Shown here piece by piece: positions 51,033 to 62,360 of a DNA stretch of 64,000 nucleotides. The position numbers and the translations under genes are program-made. Origin of the DNA: Agelaius tricolor (taxonomy: Eukaryota > Chordata > Aves > Passeriformes > Icteridae); contig JALJCS010000053.1 in NCBI GenBank assembly GCA_023055355.1, positions 754,501-818,500 on the forward strand, written 5' to 3'. The notes under the pieces were generated by a model, which saw only the letters and a list, made by a program, of their open reading frames with translations, was not told where the DNA came from and did no database searches. Position 1 is the stretch's first letter, and every line of letters starts with the position of its first letter.

Positions 51033-51223
51033 TCTCTCCTCTCCTCTTCTCTCCTCTCCTCTCCTCTCCTCTCCTCTCCTCTCCTCTCCTCTCCTCTCCT
51101 CTCCTCTCCTCTCCTCTCCTCTCCTCTCCTCTCCTCTCCTCTCCTCTCCTCTCCTCTCCTCTCCTCTCCTCTCCTCTCCTCTCCTCTCCTCTCCTCTCCT
51201 CTCCTCTCCTCTCTCCTCTCTCC
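51033..51223. repeat. (CTCCT)n microsatellite, 191-nt homopyrimidine tract
   Basis: Plus-strand pyrimidines only from 51033 to 51223. The central 51051-51210 is a perfect (CTCCT)32 array. Arg-Gly-Glu-Glu and Leu-Leu-Ser-Ser-Pro frames across it are artefacts of the pentanucleotide. Confidence 0.98.
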
Positions 51224-51296
51224 ATCCCATCCCTTTTCTCCATCCCTTTTCTCCACCCCATCCCTTTTCCCCATCCCTTTTCTCCATCCCATCCCC
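51224..51296. repeat. small degenerate minisatellite next to (CTCCT)n
   Basis: Alternating CCATCCC and CCTTTTCTCCAT-type words recur about five times with small changes, directly continuing the pentanucleotide array. It probably arose by slippage and unequal exchange from the same pyrimidine-rich seed. Confidence 0.7.
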
Positions 51297-53639
51297 TACA
51301 AAAATTGTCTCCGCTGTTATTTCTTCCCACACAATGTTCTCAAGTTAGAGTTATCCCTCACACAAGACATATTTTCCCCAGAAGTGCTGGTCTGCCCTCA
51401 ACCTGCCACCTTCAGCAGGTGGTTTCCCATCTGCTGAGCTAAGGTAAATGTCTCTTAGTCCACACCAGGAGAAAGCTAGTTCAGCTTAGCACAGTCCACT
51501 GTGAGACAAATCCTGCCAAAGTAATTGCCATCCTGACAGAGAAAATCCTGTTTTATCAGTTGTGACTCGTCTCTAACCCCTCACTGGTTGCCAAACCGAG
51601 CACTATGAAAACTGCCAAGTAATCAGCCTGCAACTGAGCTGAGCTATGCTTACTCAGTGGGGAACTAGAAAACTAAAATATGTCATCATCTTCGAGGTAT
51701 CCAAAATTCATGAGCGAGCCCACCCGAAGGCCTGAATAATTTCAAGCACATTTTTTCATTTTTCATTTGCTTTCTGGTGGGAAGGCCTGAAGAGGTCAAA
51801 TTTTTGAATTTTTGCAATCATTAGGACTAGAAACAGACTTTTCTTTTCTCTTTTCGTTGGAGTCAGGGACAATTCTGTCTCCAATTCCAAAATCACAGAA
51901 TTTGAAATGCTAAACCTTGCTTCTTCATTGTCTACATGATAACCAGACCATGAAATGTCATTGGAAGACACTTCTTTGTCAGCAGGCTTTGCAGAGAACC
52001 TTCCAGAAGGACTAGGAACTTATCTTTTTTTTTTTTTTTTTCTTAAGAATGATAACGGCACAAAGAAACCCATTCTGCTTTCGTGCACCACTGTTGCAAG
52101 GGAGCCCTAATGGTTGGGTTGGATATTATTTTCATCCTCCTGAATATATAAAGGCTCTTTCAGCAGTGTTGTAAGATGCTCATTTGGCATGAGCCTTGTC
52201 TTGTTTTTACTAGAAGACCATGCACCCAATGCATCTTCCATATGCCATGCATTTGATCAAGCTGCACATCCCTGGGAGGAAGGATGCCTGTGATCAGCAG
52301 GGAGTTAAGATGGGGGCTGAAAAAGAGAGGAAAAGGTCTGCTTTGGTTAGCAGTATCAAGCAGGAAATCCATGGGTTTGAAGATGGCAACCTGATGTTTT
52401 TCCAGGCGGGCTTTGCTGAGAGGAGGCCTGGAGTGTTCACAAGAATTTATCAGTTGCCAGTTACAGAAGTTAATTTTATTCAGAGGAGGAGAGACATGCC
52501 AAGAGGAACACATGGCACAATAAACTCCTGGTGGGTGGAATGCATTTTTGGACTAAATGCCAGAAAAAGCCATGATCTGCCTGAGGGCTTGCAAAGCATT
52601 TTGGTGGGACCTGCTCTTCATGTTGGCCTTTTCATTTCTCCAGCTACAGCTCTGAAGCTTTCCATCCACTTTTTTTTTTTTGTTCCCCCTTAAAAAACTC
52701 TTGATTTGTTCCACTCAAAAGACAAGATGTTTAAGTTGCTCTCTTAGGTTTTTTTGGCAGTGTAAGAACAGACGTGCTAGATTAGACTGCAAATCCCCCT
52801 GAGCCAGTACTGTGTCCATGAGAGGAAACAGTTCCAGTTGCCTAAGGCAAGGTGGAAGAGCAAGGAAAGCATGTGACAGCACTTCTCACATTCCACCTTC
52901 CCAGGTCCTTCACAAAGCTTGCTTTGTGTCCCTCAGCAGCATTCCCAAGTTGGATTTCACTGCAGGCACAGATGAGGAGGGACAGCTGATGAACCAGAGC
53001 AACCAACCTGCTTCTGTTTGTGTTTCCTACCTGCTTCACCTTCAGCAGCTAAAGGGAAAACTTCTCAACAGGGGTTGAGGGTTGCTTTTGGTTTATACAA
53101 ACACATGATATTTTCTGAATTCTTTTGAATTGTTTGTTTTCTGGTCATTCTCCGTGGATTTTCTCCTCTCAATAATTTCCTTTGTCCCACTCTTGGGGGT
53201 TGTCATTATCTCTGACAGCTCTGAGAGACTATTGTTCCTCCAAACATTACTTCCAGGAAAACACTTTTTCCTTGTAGGCAACAAGTTGCACAAGTCTAGG
53301 AAGAACTAGAGCAGAGAAAGTGGTTTAAAAACTTCTTTTAAGTTTGCAGTGACAGTAAGCAGCCTTCTTGCTTATATTATTGCCTTAATTTCTGCTGCTT
53401 GCTGCAGAGCTCTGCAGGCTACAGAACCTCTTAGGCACCAGCTTCCACAATACAACAAGTAATTCAGGCTTTTTCACGGCTCTCAACACATGGTCTCCCA
53501 GTTCAGTTTGGGTTGAGTAGCATCTCCCTGCTTGCATAATCACGCCTAAATTCAAGGGTGGCAGAAGAAAAGTCTCAGGGACACTGGAAACTTATCACCC
53601 ACTTAGATCTTTTCGCTTCCACCCTTAATGACTTAATAA
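51297..53639. other. unique DNA, no gene recognised
   Basis: Mixed sequence with a 17-nt T run at 52025-52041. A 157-codon plus-strand frame at 52220-52693 has no recognisable domain and ends in a poly-Phe stretch encoded by a T run, so I do not call it a gene. Confidence 0.45.
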
Positions 53640-54292
53640 TGTCATTAGGAGATGCAAGCAATCAAGGGCTCCTGGACCTGGTGGCCAAACAGGTGCCGTT
53701 GCAGTGCGATGCAATACCCTGCTTCAGCTATCCCAGTTCCTCCCTCAGGTGTGCCAACAACCACCTCTCCCTTCCCCTCCCCCTTGCCCCCTTGCTAAGT
53801 GCTGTCCCTCAATCTCAGCATTCCAGCAAGGGCATCGTCTGATTGGCAAAAGTTCAAAAGATGCCAAAAGATGCTTCTCAGCCCTGGGGTCATTGGGCTA
53901 TCCAGGTGCCACTTGTCTCCTGCCTGGTTGGTGGCACACCTACCCCTTGCCTCCCCCTCTCCCCGGGCTTCAAAGACACGGGGACCACGCGGTCTGGGGT
54001 TCTGTTGGGGCTGCTGCAAGATTCAGAGATCTGTGACCCTGGAATAAAGCTCTGGATGAAAACCCCCCAGCAGGACCCAACTCCTTTTTCCTTCACCATG
54101 GCCTAAAGCCTTTCCACCAGAGGTAAAACTGAGTTACTGCTTGCCTGGACTTGTCCCAAGTGCCAGCTGCAACACACAGCCAGCCAAAGGTGTCTCGGAG
54201 GTAAAACCACCTCAGTTGCCACCTCTGGTCAAGCAGCAAGAGCCAGACGAGCCCAGGCACGTTCCATCCGGCAATATTGGGATCATATTCCA
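53640..54292 (+). mobile_element. LTR-like element of an endogenous retrovirus (provisional)
   Basis: The segment starts with TG (53640) and ends with CA (54292), and it is flanked on both sides by ATAA (53636-53639 and 54293-54296), which fits a 4-bp target-site duplication. Inside it are an inverted CCAAT box (GATTGG, 53841-53846) and a consensus poly(A) signal AATAAA at 54043-54048. A 240-bp U5-like part rich in CAGC/CACC words follows. No TATA box is obvious and no viral gene is adjacent, so a solo LTR is likeliest. A 4-bp match can occur by chance. Confidence 0.5.
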
Positions 54293-54493
54293 ATAAGGTG
54301 CATTATGTGGTTGGCTCCCATCAAGGTGTACATGGGATGTACTCTGCAATGTCACCCTCTTGTAGACTGCACGTAATTGTTACATCCATGTATTCATCCC
54401 AATATCTCTGCCCTGGGCACTGCAAGGGGGTTTCAGGGGACATGAGACAGCACAAATGTGGGAATCCTTAAAATCAGAGGGTTTTGGGAAAGC

Positions 54494-55033
54494 TGTAAAA
54501 GGCAGGCCTCAGAGACAGCAGAACTGTGATTAGAGCTCAGCAGTAGCCTATGAGATAGGTCAGCAGAAAAATTATGTAAGAAATAGACAAGAAAGGACAA
54601 ATAAAACAATGGTTTGTGTATTAACACTTGGCTAGAATAACTCCCTAAGCTTCAGAAAAGTTTATCTGGCAAGATATTAGGAAGTTTTAAGCTTGATAAT
54701 GGAGCTCTGTGCATTGTGTTTTAAGACTTACAAGCAGATATTGTATTCAGACAGTAGTTCTATCCAACGACTATAAACACACGTACCTTAAGAAAATGTA
54801 TGTGTGCTTATAGTGGTTGGATAGAACTACTGTCAATGTGCTTTTGCTTTCTGTGACTGGTCAAAAAACTTTTAAAGTAAGTTATAACATTAAGTTCTTT
54901 GTCTGCTGCTGGAGATAATAAGAGCTGCTGGCATCTTCCCATTGTCATAACCATGGAACGAGACTGATGTTGGAAAACAAACAGCTCGAGGCGCGCTCCT
55001 CAGCGCTCCCGTCCTGTTCCTGATTTGTACACA
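54494..55033 (+). mobile_element. second LTR-like element (provisional)
   Basis: It starts TGTAAAAGG at 54494 and ends ...TTTGTACACA at 55033, so the ends are imperfectly inverted. Signals are in LTR order: a degenerate CCAAT (ACTGG, 54856-54860), a TATA-like TTTAAAG (54871-54877), a degenerate AATAAG poly(A) signal (54917-54922) and a CpG-rich U5-like end (five CpGs in 54987-55011). A near-perfect stem-loop lies in the U3-like part. No target-site duplication was found. It is a different sequence from the LTR just upstream. Confidence 0.45.
54750..54834 (+). other. 37-bp stem-loop, microRNA-like, inside a probable LTR
   Basis: Arms 54750-54786 and 54798-54834 are reverse complements with only three differences in 37 positions. 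In plus-strand RNA these are one G-G mismatch, one A-C mismatch and one G-U wobble. The loop is 11 nt (54787-54797) and contains the small palindrome CTTAAG. The stem holds a TATAAA word (54772-54777). Total length is 85 nt, typical of a microRNA precursor. A structured LTR RNA or a tiny inverted-repeat transposon are the alternatives. Confidence 0.8.
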
Positions 55034-57664
55034 GACCCCTGGCTGGAGATACACAAAGAGGCCACAAGCTCTGCTGGTACCAGCCCTACAGCTGAGACCA
55101 AACCCAGCAGAACCAGATCCTCAGCTGGCATAAACCACTGTAGCAGGTAACAGTCAGATGGGAATTTCCACTGCTGCTAGACCAGCCGGGAGAATACAAA
55201 GAGAATAATTTTTAGCTCACTCTAGTAATGTTGAACCAAAAAAAAGGGGTCTGAAACCAGTGAAAGTTGTGTCATGGTGTGCAAAGTGTGTTAGTTGCAC
55301 TCTGCTTCAGCTTGGCACTGTAAATATACACCAGTATATGCCCTTCACTGACAATGAAAAGAGAGTGCAGTGGTTTAGACAACAGTCCACCAGATGTAAC
55401 CATTGGAAATGCATGGCTGTGCCTCTGGTCCTGGAGGTATTGATGATTATCCAAAGGAACATCTGCTACTTCACATGTCTGACCAGGCTCTGCACTAAAA
55501 TGCACATATTTGTTTCAAAAAACCCAATTTACCAACCAAGCCGAATCTTCAGATGGTGCTCACTGGCAGACATCTGCTAAAGTCCAAGGAGTTGAGTTGC
55601 ACTGATTTATTCTCACAAACCACATAATCTGTTGAGGAGAAGTAGAGAAATAAGGGCAGAAGCCTCCTTCCCCTGCTCCAGCTCCATGCTGTGGCATTTG
55701 CCACCTCTCACACCATTCAGGTGACTCCAGAGCCATTTCAGCCACTGCATTCCAAGATCTCCAGGCTGGCAGAGACTCGCTGGCAACCTACAGCAGACTC
55801 TAAATGGCAGGGCTGCCCGGCAGGGCTGCACTCCAGGGAATGTGTTCCCTTAAACCAAAACCCAAGCTGGTGAATGCTCTCGAGAGCAGCATTCCACAGG
55901 CATTCCAAGGTGTTTCTGCAGGACAACCTCCATCCTGTGAGTATCTCAGGGAAAAGCAGACACAGGTGGATTGCTGAATCTTCTGAGGCTGAAAAAACAC
56001 CTTCTTCACAGGTCCATGCACAAAAAAAAAAAAAAAATTAAAAAATGCCCAAAAAAACCACCCAGAAAAACAATAAACAAAAGAAACAACCAGGGGAAAA
56101 TAATAAAAAAAGAAAAACCAAACCACTAGGAAAAACCACACCAGCACTAAGTCTGGCCTTGGATAAATTGCAAAATGTCTTCTTATTATAATTACCAAGA
56201 TCCCTGAGGGTACATATAGTTGAATTAAGGGGTGTCTCTACTTGCATACTTAGTGGCTGTAGAGCTGTCTTCAGCTTCAGTCTGTGGTCCCGTAATCAGT
56301 GTCCAGAACATGCACAAGACGCCCTTTAATTTGGTTATAAGTAGCCCTTGGGGAACAGTAGAATTAAACAGTATCATAAGGTTCTAAACATGGTCTGTAC
56401 AAGGGCTAATTCCACGCTCCTGCTCAATAGAGGATTTTTCAGCCTCATCAAAGTTTTATGCTAAAAATTTTTGGCTAATATTTTGAAAGCATGTTACTTC
56501 ATTTGACCTAAATGACTTTTGCACATGTTCATTTCCATTTTACTCTATCAGCCTGTTTAACATAATAGCATATTAACAGTACATTTGAAAGAAGAGTCAG
56601 TGGTTTGGAGTCAGTCCAAAGCAGTCACAGCAGCAGGAGAGAGCAATAAGAGTTCTGAAGAAGGAAAATCAGACTTGAGTCCCCATTATTTCTTTGCAAA
56701 ATGCAAATATCCTTGTGCACGAGGGATGTTTTGGCACAGGAACATAATGTTATTTGTACCAGATTACCAGATTATTTCCTGAAAGATGGTCCCTGAGAAG
56801 ACCAGACTGCTGCAAATGGTGCTTCACAACTGGAAAGTGCTGATAAAGCAAATACTTGAAATTATTATGTCTTTTAACATGTGTGCAAGTAGTGCATTTT
56901 AATATAGTATCATTCTATACCATTCCAATATATCCATTCCACAGCATGTGCATGGACAGGCAATAGATGCAATTAGTGGAACCCAAGGCCATTAAACTTT
57001 TGCTATTAAATCTTGTTGTTCATAACTTTGCTAAACCCAACCCACTTATTCCATAATATTCTTTGGTGGTTATCTGCCTGAATTTGATTTATTTGATTTT
57101 TATTCTTTTTTGAATGTGAAAGTCACTTTCAAAAGTAAGATTGTTAATCTTTTAATGGTGATTAGATTGAGAGTGTTGATACTCATCACGGAAGTAGAAT
57201 ATGTGGGCTTATGACAAAACAAACAAAACCAAAAAAAAGAAACCCAAAATTCCACAAACAAACAAACAAAAACAAACAAACAAAAGCACAAAAAAAAGGA
57301 CTGTTTCACTATTTAAGATAGACTAGCATTGGATCATAAAGCAAAACAAAGAAGAGGGAAAGTGTGCCTGGGTGGAGCTTGGTGACAATGGCTTTGTGGA
57401 AAGCCTCATTTCCAATAAAAAAGCCAAGCTGAGAAAAGTTTTCCTGCAAAGACCTTCTTTACACACCAGCTAGGAAGCAACGCTGATGATGAGGAAAACC
57501 TGACACTTTCATCTGGGTTTGCCACAGTTTGCTCCCTGTTCTCAGCGACTCATGTAAATCCCAAATAACACAAAAAAAAAATTGTTGCTCGACCAAGTAG
57601 CACATCTCTGCTGAAGGATGATGCACACAGGTCATTTTTTGTGTGTCCTGGATGCCCGGAAACC
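55034..57664. other. unique DNA with A/C-rich patches, no gene recognised
   Basis: AT-rich sequence with a 16-nt A run at 56022-56037 that continues as A/C-rich low complexity to about 56140. A second patch is listed at 57213-57298. No coding frame with recognisable domains is seen. Confidence 0.45.
57213..57298. repeat. (CAAA)n-rich low-complexity tract
   Basis: Plus-strand A/C-rich sequence with runs of CAAA units, similar in style to the patch at 42991-43140. Confidence 0.9.
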
Positions 57665-58225
57665 CCACCCTGTGCTGGGCTGCATCCAAAGCAGGGAGAA
57701 CTGCAGGTGCGGAGGGGATTCTGCCCTGCTCAGGTGAGACCCCACCTGGGACAGCCCAGCAAGGAGCTGGAGCTGCTGGAGCCGGGCCAGAAGAGGCTCC
57801 AGGGTGGGCAAAGGGATGGAGCAGCTCTGCTGGCAGCAAAGGCTGGGAGAATTGGGAGTGTTCAGCCAGGAGAGGAGAAGCTTTGGGCTGAGCTCAGTGT
57901 GGCCTTGCAGGGCCTGAAGGAGCTACAAGAAACATGAAGGGGGACTGCTGACAAGGGATGGAGGGACAGGACACAGAGAGTGGCTGCCAGTGCCAGAGGG
58001 CAGGGCTGGCTGGGATCTTGGCAATGAGGAATTGTTCCCTGGCAGGGTGGGCAGGCCCTGGCACAGGGTGCCCAGAGCAGCTGGGGCTGCCCCTGCATCC
58101 CTGGCACTGCCCAAGGCCGGGCTGGACACTGGGACACTGGGAAGTGTCCCTGCCATGGCAGGGGTGGAATTTTGAATCTTTAAGGTCCCTTCCAGCCCAA
58201 ACCAGTCTGTGATTCTGTGATGACA
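57665..58225 (+). mobile_element. CR1 LINE 3' end (ORF2 C-terminus and 3' untranslated region)
   Basis: It begins with the block for 'C...SREV-LPLYSALVRPHLG' (GGTGAGACCCCACCTGGG near 57733-57750). Next come GAGCTGCTGGAGC, the 'LGLFSLEKR' equivalent near 57853-57885 and the AGGGCCTGAAGGAGCTACA block (57909-57927). The tail has GTGTCCCTGCCATGGCAGGG (58145-58164), CTTTAAGGTCCCTTCCAGCC (58178-58197) and ends in GATTCTGTGATGA at 58211-58223, the diagnostic CR1 terminus. This is the GC-richest and least decayed CR1 tail in the window. Confidence 0.93.
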
Positions 58226-61200
58226 GCTCAAGAGCAGCACCAGTGCTGTAAATTACACCCACAGGCCTCTGAATCCCTCTGAACCTCTGTGTGTACCCAA
58301 GGGCACAGCCAGGCTTGTGAGCTCGCTTCTGAACCAGCCCAGGATGGAGCTGGCAAGGCACCTTGGAGCTCATAAAGCCCAGCCCAGGGCTTACTGCTAA
58401 ATCAGAGGATTTCACAGGAATAGCTGCTCCAGGCTGCTCTGTGAATCACTCAACAACCCAGGACAGTCAGAAAACCTAAACCACCAGAGCCTACCTGCTG
58501 GCACAGGGGGAAGTGAGGGCAGAAAAAGGAAATTGCCACTATTTTAGATACAAATACCGGCAGGGAATTTATCAAGCATGAGCCTCTCTCTGGACACGGG
58601 AAGCAGTCCAAACTGTACACTGTGGAAAAAAGAAAATATTTTTCTGTCAAGGGTGAAAGATAATTACCATGCACAGATATAAATTCGTAAAGCACAATGT
58701 ATACCAAAACAAGAGAGACAGAAGCAGAACTTTTTTGAAGCAGAATTTTTTTTTCTGTTTGCAGGAACATCATCATGGCCATATCAGTAATGTACCATGG
58801 GAGGTGTTTTGTGGGTAGAAAATAATCCTGTAATTCTCACCTAATTATGCAGAGTTACAAACATCCTTGCCACATTAAAAGAACCATTGTTCTTTTATCA
58901 GATTTTTATCCTCAGCCCTAGCTGAGGCCTTAGAACAGGCTTGGTAGATAACACCTGTGTGAATGAGAACCTTGGGTAAGTCCTTGAAGCCTTGCAGAAA
59001 ACCCTGTGTGCAAGGTCTCTCAGCCTAATGCTCTGCTTATCAGCTTTCTAACCCATTTCTTTGTGCAGGATTCAGAGTGGTTCATGGGAACATTGCAGAT
59101 GGTCCCTCCCAAGGGAACGACTAATTGCAAAAGAGGAATTCTTTCCCTGTCAGCTTTATTACTCGAAATAATATGGGCAAACACACCAACCATCTTCCTT
59201 CGGTTGCTAAGAGATCTTAAATTCCAGGCAGTGAAATGGCACAGTGAGGTGTGTGGCTCTGTGGTGTGCTGTGAGTGGTCCCATGTGTGGTGATGTTACA
59301 CTGACTAAGCTCTAGAGATGCTCAGACATTTTCTTTTGACACAACAATTTTTTTTCCCAGGAAATTCCAAATCTTTGGCACAGGACCTGCCCAGGGATTG
59401 CACTGACATCAGCATGGGATATTCAAGAAATGCTTATTTTAACTTCCAAACAAACCTTTTTGAAGGAAGCTCAAATCTCCACGCCTCCTCTCTGTCCCTG
59501 TGTCCCTCTTTGCCCTGCAGCTTCTCCATCCATAAGCCAGCTGTGTAAAATGATCTGGTTTGAAATGCCTTCTCCCAGCTGCCAGAACTCAAGCTCTTGG
59601 ATACTCCATTTTCCATTTTGGGGGGGGGATTCTGTGTGTCTGTGTGTTGCTCTGTTCACTCCAACTTCCTACCCCACACTACTGTAGGTTAAATAGTAGA
59701 GATATGGGGAGAAGTGGGGAGCTGCTGGCTCAGGGGTTTTTTTCTTCTGAGGCACTGTTGGAAATCAGAAGCAGCAGAGGCAGGAAAAAAACGTGTCAGA
59801 AAGGCCTGTGTCAACATTAGCAGATTCCAATGCGTGAACATTCCAAAAGATTCCAAGGCTGTATTATTTTTGAAAACATATTCTTCTTGACAAATATACA
59901 CATAACAGCACTTAACCTATTGAAAATTAGGGAAAAAAAAAAAAAGATCTGTAGAGACAACTGTCACGATTAGGTAAGCACAAAGGAGTTGTGCTGGTGA
60001 AGGAGCTAACAGTGAAATACAGAAAAAATCCTGCAGGAGATCTGCAGGTGCACCTCTGCCTGACAGAACCAAAAATTTTGAACCATATTTTCTAGATGTA
60101 GAAGGTTCCTTTGCTGCAAAGGAACTACTGGAGCATGAGCTTGAGAAGGCTGTACTTGCTCTTGGTGTCACATTTTATAGACAGTGGTCTATAGCAATAT
60201 ATATTGGAATAGCACACAAGAGTGTGGAGAAATTGAGGCCCACTTCTACTAAAGTATCATTTTCATGGTAGAGATTCTTAATTTCCATAAAATACAGCAG
60301 AGCTGCTTAATTTTTGCATCACTCATTAATTCAGAATGAAATCCCCAAACTAAAAGGACAGCAGAAGAGGCATGTTGCTTTTTAGAAGTGTTCCTTTACC
60401 TGGAGTTCTTACAATTCCATCAGGAAGCCCAATAGGGTAAAACCATCATTTCCTAACTTGATTGGGATGTGTTTTGTGAAACATGGTGAGTAGCTCCAGC
60501 TTTCCCTGGGATTTCAACACATCCATTGTTTAAAAAGCAATGCAAAAATAAATTGTCTGCTCCCTTACACCCATTCAGCAGCACTAAGGTCACAGGTTGC
60601 AGGGTCCGAATCAAGCCCAGAATTTGGCCAAAAGGGCTGTCCAAATAAACTGGTGGGTTGTTGTGTGTGGTGCAAATGACAAATTATCCCTGGACAGGCA
60701 GGCACATGCACTGGGGCTCTGGCTGGGGAATCTTGGAGGCACAATTTGGCTTGCACATGCTCCTGAGTGTTGCAGGCCTGTTGCCTTAAACACATCTGCA
60801 CATCCTAAAAACACAGCCCTTGGCTTTCCAGCCCTGTCTCCTGTAACCTTGCCCAGTCTGGATGACTCCATTAGTTCAATTGTCATGGATTAGTGTAAAA
60901 CTATGGTTTGGATCCCCCTCTCAAGCTGCTGTTGTACATTTGCCACTGTTTCTCCATGTTACAACAAAGCCTCTGTAGGGCCTGGAGTGTCCTCCATGTG
61001 TGTGCCATACGAAAGCCATAATGAAGTCACTGTTCTAACTCAGAAGAAAACTGAGATGACAGCTGAGAAGAACTGTCCAGTGTTTTCAGTGAAACCTTTT
61101 TTTCAGCCTTCATCAGGGATCTCCTCCCCCCAGGTTTTTCCAGTGGAAGGAATTTTTTGGTGTGTGCTGACTCCAGATTTCATCTCACATCCAACCTGAA

Positions 61201-62215
61201 GACATGGAAATAGCTCCTCTAACAGAGAAGGGCACTGTACAGTTTGCTTTAATTCACTTGTGAAAAAATATTTAAAAAACCTAAATATCAAAGCAGCACG
61301 CTGGTGCCATTCCAGTAGGCAGAATTTGACCATTATTCAGGGAGCACAACAGGAATGTGCACACACATTCACTTTTCCTACCCACGGGTGAGAGATCCTG
61401 ACCCCACAGTCACAAAGTCACAGAAATCTCACACCTCACTCTCAGCATGTTATTAGGACTATCATGAGTAAAAATTATCTTTTCTTGATGAACACAACTG
61501 AAAACTGTAGTAGATAAAAATTCTCATGTGCTGGTCCATGACTCCCTTAGTTTGCTCCTACAGTGGTTTTCTTCTTTGCAGTGATTGCAGTCTCATTAAT
61601 TAAATCTCATTTATATTTTTTAAAAAGCAAATACTTCTATTTCTCTGTCCTCTACATTTCATTAGCAGATCTTAGGAGAAATGTATTAAATAAGGCATCT
61701 GAAATTTCAAGCATAATTTAAAAAAAATTTTAAAAAACCAGAAACAGTCTTTACCAAAGACTTTTTAGTGAGAATTGAGTAATCCAGATCACACTGGGTA
61801 GCACTGATCATAAGATAAAGGACAAGAGATCTTCAACAGCATTTTTAACATCAAGAAGAGAAATTTTTACAAGTCACAAGATGTTCCTAGGAATCTTTGA
61901 TTTTTAGTTGAATTGCAGTCCAGGAATTAAATAAAGTTTTTGGGAAATGCCATTGATCTTAACCCTGGGCATATATATAAGTAGACTGACATGGACAATA
62001 ACCAAAAGATCACACTATTTCATGGAGCTGCTAAGCCCTTTACCTGTCAAAAACTTTCAAACTTTAAACGAACACCTTGAAAAATTAATTTCTTCCCAGC
62101 CCCTTATGAAATTATATATTTTTTTCTTTAACAGAACATTTTTTTTCCTCTCTTAAAGAGAACATTTGCCACCTATATCACACCCTCCAAGCTCCTTTCA
62201 TCCTTCACTGTGGCT
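58226..62215. other. unique DNA, no gene recognised
   Basis: AT-rich, mostly unique sequence. A G run of about 10 is at 59620-59629 and A runs are near 59933-59945. No gene or named repeat is supported. Confidence 0.45.
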
Positions 62216-62360
62216 GCCCCATCTCTGGAGGTGTCCAAGGCCAGGCTGGATGGGGCTTGGAGCAACCTGGGATGGCAGAAGGTGTCCCCATGGCAGGGGG
62301 TGGCACTGGATGGGCTTTAAGGTCCCTTCCAACACAAACCAGCCTAAAATTCTGTGTCAT
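62216..62360 (+). mobile_element. CR1 LINE 3' terminal fragment
   Basis: A short tail copy. It holds a GGAGGTGTCCAAGGCCAGGC block (62228-62247), then GATGGGGCTTGGAGCAACCT (62250-62269), a GGTGTCCCCATGGCAGGG block (62281-62298), CTTTAAGGTCCCTTCCAAC (62316-62334) and an ATTCTGTG terminus (62349-62356). It is 5'-truncated to about 145 bp, as is typical of CR1 insertions. Confidence 0.93.

Noticed and set aside
50934..51442. Arg-Gly-Glu-Glu and Ser-Pro-Leu-Leu frames of 100-138 codons
   Set aside because: By-products of the CTCCT pentanucleotide array.
52220..52693. 157-codon plus-strand frame
   Set aside because: No domain or family resemblance; it ends in homopolymer-encoded Phe. Considered a chance frame.
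57894..58415. 173-codon minus-strand frame
   Set aside because: Antisense to the CR1 3' end, where high GC keeps the frame open.
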